A stretch of DNA of 64,000 bases from a virus. How positions within the stretch are numbered: position 1 is the first letter of the stretch; every line of letters begins with the position of its first letter. The stretch is taken from the IMG/VR virus record IMGVR_UViG_3300030012_001430, positions 1-64,000 of that record. The stretch is one strand, 5' to 3'. This document shows positions 21,130-30,598 of this stretch, in pieces. The position numbers and the translations under genes were made by a program. The notes under the pieces are model-generated. The model saw only the letters and a list, made by a program, of their open reading frames with translations, was not told the DNA's origin and did not search any database.

Positions 21130-21360
21130 TTGTCTACTATGGTCAATGATGAACACCTAAAAGAAATGTTGGAAAAAGCGGGTAAGTTACAAAGAGAGAT
21201 TGTAAAAGAGATAGATAACTTACAAAACTCAGGTACACTGCCAAAGGATTTACACATTAAAATGAACTCTATAAAATCGGGCGTTACAGAGTTAATCAAG
21301 GAGATTAACAAGAAGATATACAGACAAACAACGCTCTCTGACTATACAACTGATGAATGA
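21130..21360 (+). CDS. Small helical protein, 76 residues
   Basis: Mostly one or two helices (HLKEMLEKAGKLQREIVKEI, VTELIKEINKKIYRQ), then RQTTLSDYTTDE. The tail QTTLSDY fits Q-x-x-L-x-x-Y, a weak PIP-box-like pattern near the C-terminus, where clamp-binding peptides often occur. Starts TTG 21130 or ATG 21139. The operator-like repeat directly upstream suggests a regulator, but no DNA-binding motif is clear. Confidence 0.55.
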   Translation: MSTMVNDEHLKEMLEKAGKLQREIVKEIDNLQNSGTLPKDLHIKMNSIKSGVTELIKEINKKIYRQTTLSDYTTDE

Positions 21361-21461
21361 TAAAGTCTTATCTTGGGAATGGAAAGGAAAGGAGGAAAAA
21401 AGTTTTGCTAGTGCCAAAAAAATTCCAGCCCATTTTTTGAAAAAAGAAGGGGATAAACATA
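21361..21461 (+). other. Spacer with promoter-like box
   Basis: Purine-rich spacer with AGGAGGAAAAAAG near 21390 and GAAGGGGATAAACATAT just before the TTG start. The GGATAAACATATTGCTAC segment resembles 3993-4010 (GGATAAATATGTTGCTAC). Confidence 0.3.
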
Positions 21462-21935
21462 TTGCTACCTGTTAAAACCAACGATAAGGGTGAATGGTTC
21501 TCAGGTTTCATGAGGGAGAGTGAGATTCAGGCTCGTTGGGGAGATGGTTTCCTGACTGCTTTGGAGAAGGGATATCCTGAGCATGTCTGTGAGCGATTGT
21601 TCGTTATTGGAAAGTTCGTGGAAGACGAAGTAGTGGCTCACACATCGTTTGCTGATATGGGAACTTGGTATTTCATAGGCAACAACTACGTCAAACCGAA
21701 ACACAGGAAGAGTGGGATTCTGAAGGAAATGGTTCAGCGTAGGAACAGCAGGTTGGCTCACTACCCTAAAATCGCAATACTAAGACCGATAGAAGAGACC
21801 AATTTGGTCCGGCTTACAGAGTTCATACAGACACTTGGTTATTCAGAAGTATTATCGTATGCCGATGTGTCGGATGTCATGCTAGAGTCCGAGTATGAGT
21901 TAATCTCAGACGAGGAACTATGGAGATGCGACTGA
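21462..21935 (+). CDS. GNAT-family N-acetyltransferase
   Basis: Transfers an acetyl group from acetyl-CoA. A GNAT core is visible: ERLFVIGKFVEDEVVAHTSF (strands 2-3), the acetyl-CoA pyrophosphate loop in VKPKHRKSGILKEMVQRRN, and the final ILRPIEETNLVRLTEFIQTLGY segment in which a residue pair follows the N-x-x-A-like helix. Starts at TTG with GGGG nearby. Substrate unknown; it stands at the head of the virion block, so it may acetylate capsid or host proteins. Confidence 0.7.
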   Translation: MLPVKTNDKGEWFSGFMRESEIQARWGDGFLTALEKGYPEHVCERLFVIGKFVEDEVVAHTSFADMGTWYFIGNNYVKPKHRKSGILKEMVQRRNSRLAHYPKIAILRPIEETNLVRLTEFIQTLGYSEVLSYADVSDVMLESEYELISDEELWRCD

Positions 21936-21996
21936 TGAACTACACTACTCGTATTGATTTCGAGTTGCTATACAATCAAGGAGAGGTGTATCGAAA

Positions 21997-22506
21997 ATGA
22001 GTTGGCAAGATATTCTGAAAGAGATGGATGCTGAAGAGGAACTTGAGAGAGATGCTCTAAGAAGAGATATTGAAGCGGAGCGATATTCAGAGTCTTATGA
22101 GAAACCTAGTTTCAAGAAGGTTGAAGAAAAGTTGAGGGAGTTAAGAGACATAACTATTCCGCAGGATAGGCGAATGTTGGAATTTGTAACTCGTCAAGGA
22201 TTCAAACATCCAACACTTACTATTGGAAAACTAAACTCTCTTCTAAGGAAGATTTATCAGGCCGAGAGAGAACTTGAAAAGGTAAAGAAAGAGGCTAAGA
22301 AGTATGCTGATGAGAATCCAAACTACGGCCCTGATGACGTATTATTGAATGAGGTATTTGAAGACTCAGATTCGGAATACGCTACTGATAGGGGCTTTCA
22401 GATGTTAATGAGCAATCAGATTGATGGTGAAAATCTTGGTTTTGGAATAAACATAGCAAGCAGTGTTAGAGAGTATCAACAGTTATTTTCGAGGCGCAAA
22501 CTATGA
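21997..22506 (+). CDS. Trp-tagged protein 1 (MSWQDILK), helical
   Basis: A 169-residue protein. Residues 1-8 MSWQDILK are the shared terminal tag. The remainder is long charged helices (FKKVEEKLRELRD, QAERELEKVKKEAKK). No enzyme motif. SD GGAGAGG lies upstream. It overlaps the next tagged gene by four bases. Proposed to be an internal virion protein on the strength of tag and location. Confidence 0.7.
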   Translation: MSWQDILKEMDAEEELERDALRRDIEAERYSESYEKPSFKKVEEKLRELRDITIPQDRRMLEFVTRQGFKHPTLTIGKLNSLLRKIYQAERELEKVKKEAKKYADENPNYGPDDVLLNEVFEDSDSEYATDRGFQMLMSNQIDGENLGFGINIASSVREYQQLFSRRKL

Positions 22507-22733
22507 GTTGGTTCGATGTTCTGAAACTCGACCCTTTGGAATACAACATGCGAATGCGAGAGAGGATGGCAAGCAAAACTCCTGAAGTTCCTAAGACAGA
22601 GGCAGAAGCGGAGAAGGTGTGTGCCAAGTGTGGTTCTTCTAATTTCATGAGAGGGGATTCAGACCCTGAAGGAAGGGAGATTTGTGCTTTGTGCAAAAAG
22701 CGATTTTATTCTGATGCAGCAGCGACATCATAA
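22503..22733 (+). CDS. Trp-tagged zinc-ribbon protein (MSWFDVLK)
   Basis: A 76-residue protein: the tag MSWFDVLKLDP, a helical linker rich in Glu, and a C-terminal zinc ribbon CAKC (about 39-42) with CALC (about 60-63). A short tag-plus-ribbon architecture suggests DNA binding inside the capsid. Confidence 0.7.
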   Translation: MSWFDVLKLDPLEYNMRMRERMASKTPEVPKTEAEAEKVCAKCGSSNFMRGDSDPEGREICALCKKRFYSDAAATS

Positions 22734-22759
22734 TTAACTTGGGTGGTATGGGATTAACG

Positions 22760-23314
22760 ATGAGTGATTGGACAGAGGTTCTCAAGGTAGTGCCAACCTT
22801 TGGTGTAGAAGGGAATGAGGGAGCGATAAATGCTCAGATAGAGCAGTTCCAAGAGAAGCAGATAACTCCATTCGTTACGAACATAGTTGGCAATCTAAAA
22901 ATGGGTCAACTTCCGGTGTTCAAGTTGAGGGTTGACAACAACGCTGCTAACAGTGGTGGTCAAGGAGACACGTTTGTTATTGGTCGAGACCAAATCAGAA
23001 GGTTAGGGGGAGACCCAAATAGAATCAAGGCAAAGTTGAAGCAGGTTTTCAACAAGGCAGGATATAAGGTAAAAGACGCTTTCTTGGGCAAGGACATGAC
23101 TGTTCAGATTCCAAAAACTATGAAAAACAGGTTTAGCGGAAAAAGTATGACTGACCCAAGACAGATGCAAGCCATGCAAGCCCAAAGAGGTTTCATGAAC
23201 AGACTTAGGCGAACTAAAAGAGGTCTCAATCCAATGAACTTAGTTAGGGACAGAAGAGCAAGAAGATACATGGAAGATAACCCCAATGCTAGGTCATTAC
23301 AGGGTTCATTCTAA
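22760..23314 (+). CDS. Trp-tagged basic protein (MSDWTEVLK)
   Basis: ATG 22760 puts MSDWTEVLKVVP at the N-terminus; the frame upstream to 22739 lacks a site. A beta-rich central part (PVFKLRVDNNAANSGGQGDT) is followed by a very basic C-terminal tail (MNRLRRTKRGLN, LVRDRRARRYMED), suggesting DNA binding. The tail fits a genome-condensing cargo protein. Confidence 0.7.
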   Translation: MSDWTEVLKVVPTFGVEGNEGAINAQIEQFQEKQITPFVTNIVGNLKMGQLPVFKLRVDNNAANSGGQGDTFVIGRDQIRRLGGDPNRIKAKLKQVFNKAGYKVKDAFLGKDMTVQIPKTMKNRFSGKSMTDPRQMQAMQAQRGFMNRLRRTKRGLNPMNLVRDRRARRYMEDNPNARSLQGSF

Positions 23315-23379
23315 ACTCGTCAACAGAACGATTTTAGAACAATGTTTATTGTCCACAGTATATTCAGGAGGTTCAGGTT

Positions 23380-23577
23380 GTGTCATCAGTATACGATTCA
23401 TCTTGGTTTAATATTCTGCGAAGTGCTGGCGCAGTTACCACAACCTCCGGCGGTACACAGGCACTATTCAATGTAAGATTCGGGGGAGGAAAGAAGCGTG
23501 GTAAAGGGAAAAAGAAACGTGAAAAAGAAACCCACGACAACCGAACTCGCACCCGGATTGGACGTAGAGTTTCTTGA
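23380..23577 (+). CDS. Trp-tagged basic peptide (SSWFNILR), GTG start
   Basis: AGGAGGT stands eight bases before GTG 23380. The 65-residue product reads SSVYDSSWFNILRSAG, then a Gly/Lys/Arg-rich tail (GGGKKRGKGKKKREKE). The last 80 bases overlap the next gene in another frame, and this gene itself supplies that gene's GGGGGAGG ribosome site. The basic tail suggests DNA contact. Confidence 0.55.
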   Translation: MSSVYDSSWFNILRSAGAVTTTSGGTQALFNVRFGGGKKRGKGKKKREKETHDNRTRTRIGRRVS

Positions 23578-24574
23578 AGAAGTTCCTAACTTTTCTGAGT
23601 TGTTAGCATCTTGGACTTCAGAGGCTGGCAAGAGCATTCCGAAAATGCCGCAGACCATCTTGGAGTTCGTCAGGAACATGGGAGTCAAATCTAGGAAGAA
23701 CTCGAAGGGTGAGACTCAAGATGTCAAAGCACCAGCACAGGAATACATCAATAGGGCAGCAAGTGCAGGTGCTGAAGAGTCCTATACTCCTGAACAAATC
23801 GCCGCAGTTAAGGCATTGCGTAATTATCTAGAAAGCAACAAGACTGATTCTTCAAAGTTAAACCCGCAGAATATCAAGTACAACAGCATTGCTGATTATG
23901 ATAGGAGCGGTAAGGTTCTAGCACCATTGGATGTTTATGGTGATTACCGAACGAGGAAGTTCGTTAACTATCAGAAGAGATTCAAGGATAAAACATATGA
24001 GCAAGCACCTTCACATTGGATTGCAAAAGAACCCGGACAGGCGAAAGTTCCAGTTTGGCAAGCACTCTTCGGAGAAAGCCAAGATGATTTATTGGACTTC
24101 AAGCACCCTAGTCTCCTTATGATTTGCAATGATGTTCTAGAGGCATTTGAAAGTGGAAAGGCGAAGGCGAGGAACACTAGGCGAAACCCATTCAACTTGA
24201 CTGTCAAGAATCCGAAGATGAGAGGAGAGGCAGCAAAGTGGGTCTATGAGAACATTCCAACTTTCAAGACATGGTTTGACAGTAAAATCAACAACCCCTC
24301 CTACGTCTATCGCACAGGAAACATAAATGCTAAGAAATTGCAGAGGGAAATCCTGAACACTAAACTTCCATTGAACGATGATGAGTCTAAGAAAATACAG
24401 TCTTGGCTACAAACCGACCTCAAGGTGGACTTAGAGGAAGTTTACCTGAAGATTTCAGTAAGGCAACTTAACAACATGGCAGAAATCGCTGGTTTCAAGA
24501 ATAAGAAAACAGAAGAGAAGGTAGAAAAGCAGGATTTTTCCGATTGGAGACAGATAGTAAAGATGGTGCAGTAA
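23498..24574 (+). CDS. Unknown 358-residue protein with C-terminal Trp tag
   Basis: GTG 23498 is preceded by GGGGGAGG at ideal spacing. The protein is charged and helical, with a QQSWLQTD region and no enzyme motif. It ends FSDWRQIVKMVQ, which matches the tag in reverse location: D-W-x-x-I-V-K. Thus the tag can sit at either end of a protein. The possible link to the preceding small gene by frameshift is discussed in the findings. Confidence 0.65.
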   Translation: MVKGKRNVKKKPTTTELAPGLDVEFLEEVPNFSELLASWTSEAGKSIPKMPQTILEFVRNMGVKSRKNSKGETQDVKAPAQEYINRAASAGAEESYTPEQIAAVKALRNYLESNKTDSSKLNPQNIKYNSIADYDRSGKVLAPLDVYGDYRTRKFVNYQKRFKDKTYEQAPSHWIAKEPGQAKVPVWQALFGESQDDLLDFKHPSLLMICNDVLEAFESGKAKARNTRRNPFNLTVKNPKMRGEAAKWVYENIPTFKTWFDSKINNPSYVYRTGNINAKKLQREILNTKLPLNDDESKKIQSWLQTDLKVDLEEVYLKISVRQLNNMAEIAGFKNKKTEEKVEKQDFSDWRQIVKMVQ

Positions 24575-24664
24575 ATGAGATGTAGAGGAATTGTAAAAGT
24601 TGGAGAAGATGATATGGCGATATCGAGTTGTTGCCCATATTGCTACACGAATTGTGAGAGATGA
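24575..24664 (+). CDS. Cysteine-rich micropeptide, 29 residues
   Basis: ATG 24575 follows the previous stop directly. Cysteines lie at residue 3, then CCPYC, then C near the end. It could bind one zinc. Short, but bounded by coupled genes on both sides; chance not excluded. Confidence 0.4.
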   Translation: MRCRGIVKVGEDDMAISSCCPYCYTNCER

Positions 24665-24668
24665 GTAA

Positions 24669-25325
24669 ATGATTACGAGAAAGCGTTGCCCTTTGTGTAT
24701 GCATGAGGATAGACCCCAACTTGAGGCTGATTTGGAAGCCATGAGTTACTCGGCAGACGCTTTAGACCAGCAAATGAACTGGAAAAGTGGCACAACAGCA
24801 AAGCATCAGAGGAATCACATGGGCGGATATGTCGATTCTGCGAATCCAAGTTGCAATATCTGCTCCAACCCGATGAGAGCAGAGATAGAAGCCCAACTTC
24901 ATGCCGGGGAAATCACACCTTCTGCTGTTGGAGAGATGGTTGGATGCTCAGATGTCCAAGTTATGCGTCATATGGAGAAACATCTTCAGCCAATCGTCCA
25001 ACAATCTGCTGCAAACATGATTGCGGCGAGAGAAGTTGATGAAATTGAGACTTTGAGCGTGAACGTTCAGAGATTGGAGCAAAAAATTGATACACTTTTT
25101 GCTGAAGACTCAACAGACCCGAAATATATCGACTCATTGACGAAATTAGCGAAGGAAGTTCGTGAGTCTCTGAAGTATTTGCTAGAATTCAAGGGCAAAC
25201 TGGTGCATAAGAGGCAAGACACTATCATCGTTCATCAGATGCAGGTCATCAAGGAGGTTCTAGCACAGAACCATCCTGAAGTTTGGTTGGATGTGAGGGA
25301 CAAGATGCAGGAGAGGATGCAATGA
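24669..25325 (+). CDS. terS?: Two-zinc-finger protein, possible small terminase subunit
   Basis: A 218-residue protein: two related modules, CPLC...HQRNH (residues 7-50) and CNIC...HMEKH (about 62-104), each with a helix-turn-helix look (SAVGEMVGCSDVQVMRHM). Then a helical part with DPKYIDSLTKLAKEVRESLK that resembles the oligomerisation region of phage small terminases. It lies six genes upstream of the large terminase. The role as TerS is a good guess only. Confidence 0.5.
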   Translation: MITRKRCPLCMHEDRPQLEADLEAMSYSADALDQQMNWKSGTTAKHQRNHMGGYVDSANPSCNICSNPMRAEIEAQLHAGEITPSAVGEMVGCSDVQVMRHMEKHLQPIVQQSAANMIAAREVDEIETLSVNVQRLEQKIDTLFAEDSTDPKYIDSLTKLAKEVRESLKYLLEFKGKLVHKRQDTIIVHQMQVIKEVLAQNHPEVWLDVRDKMQERMQ

Positions 25326-25762
25326 GTTGGAAGGACACACTAAACAAGTTCGATATTAGGAAATCGAGCCAAATTAGATGGGAGATGAATCCAAGAGATG
25401 TTTCTGTATTTCTGAAGAATGCTCCTGATGGAAGAGATAGTGGTGAGACAGTAGGTAGATGTATCGTAGAAGGTGCGTTTCAGGCTGACGTTAGAACTTG
25501 GGGAGTAAAGGGCGTTGGCTCTTACGCTACTAGTGTTGAGTTAGACTTTGAATACCTAGTCTATGAAAAGGACACTGGTGACGAACAGGAGATTGTTCCA
25601 TACGAGATAGAGTTTGATGCCGAAAAGTTGAGCAATAATATGCCAACTTCTGAATCAGCATTGAATCCCTCTGATGTCACAATCTACATCGACATGAAGA
25701 ATCAGAGAGATAAAGAGCAGTTTGAGATTAGTGGAGACTTTGAGTGGCAGGGTTCGTATTAG
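25322..25762 (+). CDS. Trp-tagged beta-rich protein (MSWKDTLNKF)
   Basis: ATG 25322 overlaps the previous stop as ATGA. Tag MSWKDTLNKFD, then a beta-rich domain of about 130 residues (GRCIVEGAFQADVRTWG, TSVELDFEYLVYEKD). No catalytic motif. Likely a soluble cargo or connector protein. Confidence 0.65.
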   Translation: MSWKDTLNKFDIRKSSQIRWEMNPRDVSVFLKNAPDGRDSGETVGRCIVEGAFQADVRTWGVKGVGSYATSVELDFEYLVYEKDTGDEQEIVPYEIEFDAEKLSNNMPTSESALNPSDVTIYIDMKNQRDKEQFEISGDFEWQGSY

Positions 25763-25771
25763 GTGATTAAA

Positions 25772-27637
25772 ATGAATTGGCAAGACGTTCTCAAGGAAAA
25801 GGAAACTGGCCCTAAACCAGTTGAGAAGCCAGTAATGGGAACGTGGGACAAGTCAGGCAAGAGAGCGAAGTTCCACAAAGACCGAAAGAGGAAGTTGGAG
25901 AGGCAGAGAGAATCTGCAAAGACGAAGGATGCAAACCTCTTCGATTTTGGGAAGCAGGAAGTCAAGGACTTTCCAGTGAAACCGAACACACCGACATTCA
26001 AGATTTGGCAAGCAGCCTCGAAAGAAGATAGTTGGGAAGAGTATACGAAAGATGGATTGAGTTCCTCCCAAGTTCAAACCGCTCAGAAAGCAAGAAGACT
26101 CCTTCAAGGTGAAACTGTAAACATTAGAGGAACAGACTTCAAGTTGAGGGATACCGATATCTTTCCTAACATTGATGCTATCATCGAAAGACTGAGTAAA
26201 ATAACACCGAAGAAAACCAGTGCAACTAACAAGAGAGGAAACTTAGACAGGGACATCAAGAGTTTCATAGAGAACAAAAAATATGCAGAACTTCTAGAAG
26301 TCCTAGAAGGCAGAGGAAAAAATAAGTATGCTGGACAACTAGATGCTAGAAACAAAAGAGCGAGGAATTTCATACAGTCTAACAAGAGCCTTAGAAGAGC
26401 ATTGTTATCTGACTCCGAGGATAAGTATCCTGAGATAGCGAAGATAAAGAAAATCCTGAAGATAGGTGGAGTTCCTCAAGTGGAGATTAGGACAAGCATA
26501 AGTGATAGCATAGTTATTGACTACATCAAGAAGATAATGAATGTCGCCAACGTAAACAAGAAGTTGCCATTCATCTATGGAGACACTAACTCTAACCTCA
26601 TTGGAACTGCAAAATACATATTTGCAACTAGGGCAATATCTCCTTCATTGGAGTTCATACTCAACAACGAAGCGATGAATCAGTCAGCAATACCAACGAG
26701 TTACAAGAAGCGTAATCTCGTAGAAGACAGAGGATTGAAGAAAATAATCAACGAAGTCGTCAGTGGTCCGAGCATCAGTGTAATCTATGACAAGTACAAA
26801 GAAGACATCGAGGCATTCTATGGTAGGAAGAACGAGACTCCTGAACAAAGGGAAGAGAGAATAAAAATCACATCTGACACATCCCCGAAGAAATGGCAGG
26901 ACATCTCAAGGAAGGGGAACAGAGCAAAGCGGCAGATGTTTGCAGATATAAGAGCAGACGAAGATGCCAATGCGGAGTTCGAGGAAGCAATGTCCGATGA
27001 CGAAGGAAACCCCATGACTGAAGAGATAAGGGATGAGTTAGTCGAAGCATTGGATGATGAATCTGCAAGCAGGTTCATGAAGGCAATAAAGAAACTTGGA
27101 ATAAACGATTCCTTCGAGTCGATAGATGATGTCGAGGAAGAGATAGGTGACATCGATGATGTCATTGAGGCTCTTAACAATATGAGACTAAGGCGTTCAG
27201 ACAATACAATGCAAGCACTATCAGCAGATAAGGCCAAACTCACATACTTTGAGAATGAGAAGGTAGATGCTTGGTCTGTTCTTGAGGATGTCATTCGTGG
27301 AGATGTAGTAGACAACTCAATGACTCCTAACGAAAAGGATGGGACACTAACCCACATAGTAACCACATTGGATAAATTGGGTAAATTGTATGACGCAGGA
27401 GACATACAAGAAGACGAGTATGATTTAGCAGACGGAGAAATAACATCCGAGGAGTTCAAGGAAAGGGTGATTGAACAGTATCCCAAGATAAGGAAGGCTT
27501 TCCTCGATGGTGTGAAGGATAGAATGAAGGACATAAGTGCAGAGGGCAAGGCAATGGGAATCAAGATACCTAGTCCTGAAGGCGGGTTTGTAGAACCTGC
27601 TATTTGGATTCAGATATCACAGGGGGTTAGAGAATGA
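25772..27637 (+). CDS. Trp-tagged large charged protein (MNWQDVLKEKE)
   Basis: A 621-residue protein from ATG 25772 preceded by GGTGATT. Tag MNWQDVLKEKE. The rest is highly charged and helical, with clusters of Lys/Arg (AKFHKDRKRKLERQRE) and acidic stretches (DVEEEIGDIDDVIEAL). It contains KIWQAASKEDSWEEYTKDG, possibly a second tag-like helix. No enzyme motif. A large internal or ejection protein is possible. Confidence 0.7.
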   Translation: MNWQDVLKEKETGPKPVEKPVMGTWDKSGKRAKFHKDRKRKLERQRESAKTKDANLFDFGKQEVKDFPVKPNTPTFKIWQAASKEDSWEEYTKDGLSSSQVQTAQKARRLLQGETVNIRGTDFKLRDTDIFPNIDAIIERLSKITPKKTSATNKRGNLDRDIKSFIENKKYAELLEVLEGRGKNKYAGQLDARNKRARNFIQSNKSLRRALLSDSEDKYPEIAKIKKILKIGGVPQVEIRTSISDSIVIDYIKKIMNVANVNKKLPFIYGDTNSNLIGTAKYIFATRAISPSLEFILNNEAMNQSAIPTSYKKRNLVEDRGLKKIINEVVSGPSISVIYDKYKEDIEAFYGRKNETPEQREERIKITSDTSPKKWQDISRKGNRAKRQMFADIRADEDANAEFEEAMSDDEGNPMTEEIRDELVEALDDESASRFMKAIKKLGINDSFESIDDVEEEIGDIDDVIEALNNMRLRRSDNTMQALSADKAKLTYFENEKVDAWSVLEDVIRGDVVDNSMTPNEKDGTLTHIVTTLDKLGKLYDAGDIQEDEYDLADGEITSEEFKERVIEQYPKIRKAFLDGVKDRMKDISAEGKAMGIKIPSPEGGFVEPAIWIQISQGVRE

Positions 27638-30594
27638 AACCACAAGTGGATTACAATCGAGCCTTTGCCTCGCTGATGGAAGGAGGCGAAGAAGAACTCG
27701 ATGCATACATGAATCGATTGAACGCTGAACACTTTTGGCCTAATGACAAACCAAAGGCATCGTTCAATGAAGATGGAACTCCAAAGAAGAAGGCAGGAAT
27801 GACTAGGAAAGACCCTGAGCAAATGACAACTGAGCAACTGGTCAATGAGATGCAAGCAAGAGGGCTAGAAGAATACGAGGATAAGAAAGTCAAGGAGAAG
27901 AGACCTAAGAAGAATGCAGCAGGTTTCCCTGTTCCAGCACCAAAAGGCACACCTAAATCACAACAAACTGAGGATGGCTATCTAGCAGAAATAGTCGAAA
28001 GCACACAAAGAGTCCCGAAAAAATACTCAGACGAGGAAATGATAAGCCAAATCAAAGAGGACATGGATGCTGATGATGCTGCTAAACCTGCATCGAAGCA
28101 GAAGATTACCGAGAAACTAAAACTCAGGGACATGAAGAAGTTCCCCGATGATGCTCTCTATGTCTTCCTTCAGCAAAAATCAAACTCAAGAGAAGCAAGC
28201 GATATAGCCATCATGCGAGGAAAGTCCCTACAAGGAAGACTCTCTCTAAATGCAGATGGAACAAGAAAGAAGACAGCAGCGATAGCAGCAGATGTTCAAC
28301 AGGAGATACAGGATAAATTTGAGAACTTCAAGAATCTATTGAGAGCAAAGAAGAAGACTTCAATGCTTGAGGAGTTGATTGCAAGAAGCCTCGACATTGT
28401 AAGAGAGGGAACTGAAGCGGATAGAGTTAGGTTGAGTGGGTCTGAAATAGTGAATGAGGTAAAGAAAGACCGACAACTATTGGACATACTAGGCATGTTC
28501 AAAATTAGAGGAGAGAATTTGGATGAGAGGATTGTCAAGTTCTACTTCGATAGATACCCACCAAAGAAGAAGGTCGGTAGAACAAATAGGGCGTGGAACA
28601 ACTATGTTGAGAAGAACATATCATTAGGGTTCGATTCTGAGGTTAAGGCTGTTACTGCGATACGAGTCCTAGATAATGAGATACCTGAATACCTGATTCC
28701 TGTCATGCTTCCATTCAAGAATATGTTGAAGCAGTTGGATGACAAGAAAGAGAGGGGAGAGGGTCAATATCGAATCTCTGAACTACGAGGCTCTCAGATA
28801 ATAGGCAGGGTAGACACTAAGGATATCAAGAGGAGAAAGGAGATTTACGATTATTGGAGTGGTATCAATGACAAGTTCGATGAGTTCCAAAAATCACACG
28901 ATGCGTTCAAGGATGCAATAGACAAATTGGATAGCAAAACAGAATATTCAAGCGAGTTGGAGAAACTCTTCGGAGAGTTGAAGGCTGTCAAAACTAATGA
29001 CTTGAACTATATTAGCCTCTATGATAGAGTAGAGATTGAGGACATAGATAACATAGAAAGCAAATCAGTGATTCTATTCAAGAATTTCTTGAAGGACATC
29101 AATAGATACCCAAAGCAGAATTTCATTGTGCAAGAAGAAGAGTACAAGGATGATGTCAGTAGGTATGGCGAATTAGTTGAATCATTGGAGGCTCAAGACC
29201 AAGAAGAAGAGTTGAAGGATAAAATCAACAATCTCATGAATACCAAGGTAGACCCACTTTACGCCTATGCGATAAAGACAGGAAAGGCAGATGAGTTACT
29301 CGCAGGAACGTTGGTGAAGAAGCAACTTAACGAAATAAAAAGAAGATTGAAAACTGGTTTCGTTCTAATAGAGCGAAGCGATTTGATACCTGCCCTAGAT
29401 AGATACATGAAAGACCTTGAGAGGATGGAGGTCGGTTCTCTCGATAATTTGTATCTTCCATTGATGAAGGAGATAAAGGGTGGAGAAGAAGATGATAAAG
29501 TGCATGAGAGAATAGCCGAGTATCTGAAACTAGTTAACGAGTTCATTGAGTATGGGTCTGACTTTGAGAGGAGTTCCAAGGGCAGCAGTGTAGGTCTTGG
29601 TCAGAGGGAAAGAAAGGACGATGAGGGTAACACCATCAGAGAAGCACGTTCACCTAGAGTCACATTTGCTAGAGCAGGAGCAGGGAACACCCACCTTAGA
29701 GAATTGAAGACACTCGATATGAGTGATAAGTTTGAGAACCTAATAGACAGTATTGTTGACTTCTTCATTGACCCAAGCGGAAGCAAGTTCAAGCCTTCGG
29801 ATGAGAAACTAGGTTATATCGTCAAAGTGGGAAGTCGGCCAATTGAAAACATAGCCCAAGAAACAACAAGGGAAGACAGTCCATTCATGCATGTTCTTAG
29901 AATGGAAAGCACAGACTTCAAACTGAGTCTATCACAAATCGAAGAGATACGAGACTTCACAAGAGTATTGGTTGGATTGAATGTGGGGTCAAAGCAGAAT
30001 GAGTTAATGAAGGTAACAAAAAACTTGGCTGACATGATAGATGACATATTTCAGGGTGAACTCACAGAGATGACAAACACTGAGTTTGGTAATTTCCTGC
30101 ACAATATTTTCGATGATGCTAAATTAAAGCCGATGCAATTCGGCATTGGAGGCACTAAGAAAATGACAAATGAGTGGTCTGAGGAATATGAATCACAGAA
30201 ACTATACCCATTCGAGTCCATACTCAATCACCTAATAGTCAACAAACCCGAATACAAAGACAAGGTGAAGGGGTCAGAAGCACTAATTGGAAACATACAA
30301 CAGGCAGAGGTAGACCTGAAGATAACCAAGTCTGCTGAACAGTCACTTCTCCTGAAGGCACATGACGAAATTAGGAAGATGATGGGCAAGCCTGTCTATT
30401 ACGGCATATCAAACATAGAAAACTACGATGCTGTGTCAGAGGCGATTGATGTTATGAACGACAAGTACAAGGTGGATATGACTGCTATGGAAATAGAGAA
30501 AGTAGTGAAAGAGATTGACTCTATGCAAAGCATCGGCACGAAGTACGGTATTCCACAAGAGGGGGTCTATTTCCTCAAAGCGAACTTTAGGTGA
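27634..30594 (+). CDS. Very large charged helical protein, 986 residues
   Basis: The longest charged protein in the block and not tagged (MKPQVDYNRAFASLMEGG start). Long helices with many Lys/Glu pairs throughout, and a TEQLVNEMQARGLEEYED segment that resembles a SAP-like helix-loop-helix. No Walker, peptidase or nuclease motif found. Its size and place among tagged proteins suggest a virion internal or injected protein. The start overlaps the previous stop by four bases. Confidence 0.65.
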   Translation: MKPQVDYNRAFASLMEGGEEELDAYMNRLNAEHFWPNDKPKASFNEDGTPKKKAGMTRKDPEQMTTEQLVNEMQARGLEEYEDKKVKEKRPKKNAAGFPVPAPKGTPKSQQTEDGYLAEIVESTQRVPKKYSDEEMISQIKEDMDADDAAKPASKQKITEKLKLRDMKKFPDDALYVFLQQKSNSREASDIAIMRGKSLQGRLSLNADGTRKKTAAIAADVQQEIQDKFENFKNLLRAKKKTSMLEELIARSLDIVREGTEADRVRLSGSEIVNEVKKDRQLLDILGMFKIRGENLDERIVKFYFDRYPPKKKVGRTNRAWNNYVEKNISLGFDSEVKAVTAIRVLDNEIPEYLIPVMLPFKNMLKQLDDKKERGEGQYRISELRGSQIIGRVDTKDIKRRKEIYDYWSGINDKFDEFQKSHDAFKDAIDKLDSKTEYSSELEKLFGELKAVKTNDLNYISLYDRVEIEDIDNIESKSVILFKNFLKDINRYPKQNFIVQEEEYKDDVSRYGELVESLEAQDQEEELKDKINNLMNTKVDPLYAYAIKTGKADELLAGTLVKKQLNEIKRRLKTGFVLIERSDLIPALDRYMKDLERMEVGSLDNLYLPLMKEIKGGEEDDKVHERIAEYLKLVNEFIEYGSDFERSSKGSSVGLGQRERKDDEGNTIREARSPRVTFARAGAGNTHLRELKTLDMSDKFENLIDSIVDFFIDPSGSKFKPSDEKLGYIVKVGSRPIENIAQETTREDSPFMHVLRMESTDFKLSLSQIEEIRDFTRVLVGLNVGSKQNELMKVTKNLADMIDDIFQGELTEMTNTEFGNFLHNIFDDAKLKPMQFGIGGTKKMTNEWSEEYESQKLYPFESILNHLIVNKPEYKDKVKGSEALIGNIQQAEVDLKITKSAEQSLLLKAHDEIRKMMGKPVYYGISNIENYDAVSEAIDVMNDKYKVDMTAMEIEKVVKEIDSMQSIGTKYGIPQEGVYFLKANFR

Positions 30595-30598
30595 GGAA

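Noticed and set aside
26818-27564. 248-codon antisense frame
   Set aside because: Shadow of the tagged 621-residue gene; Ser/Leu-rich sequence produced by reverse reading of charged codons.
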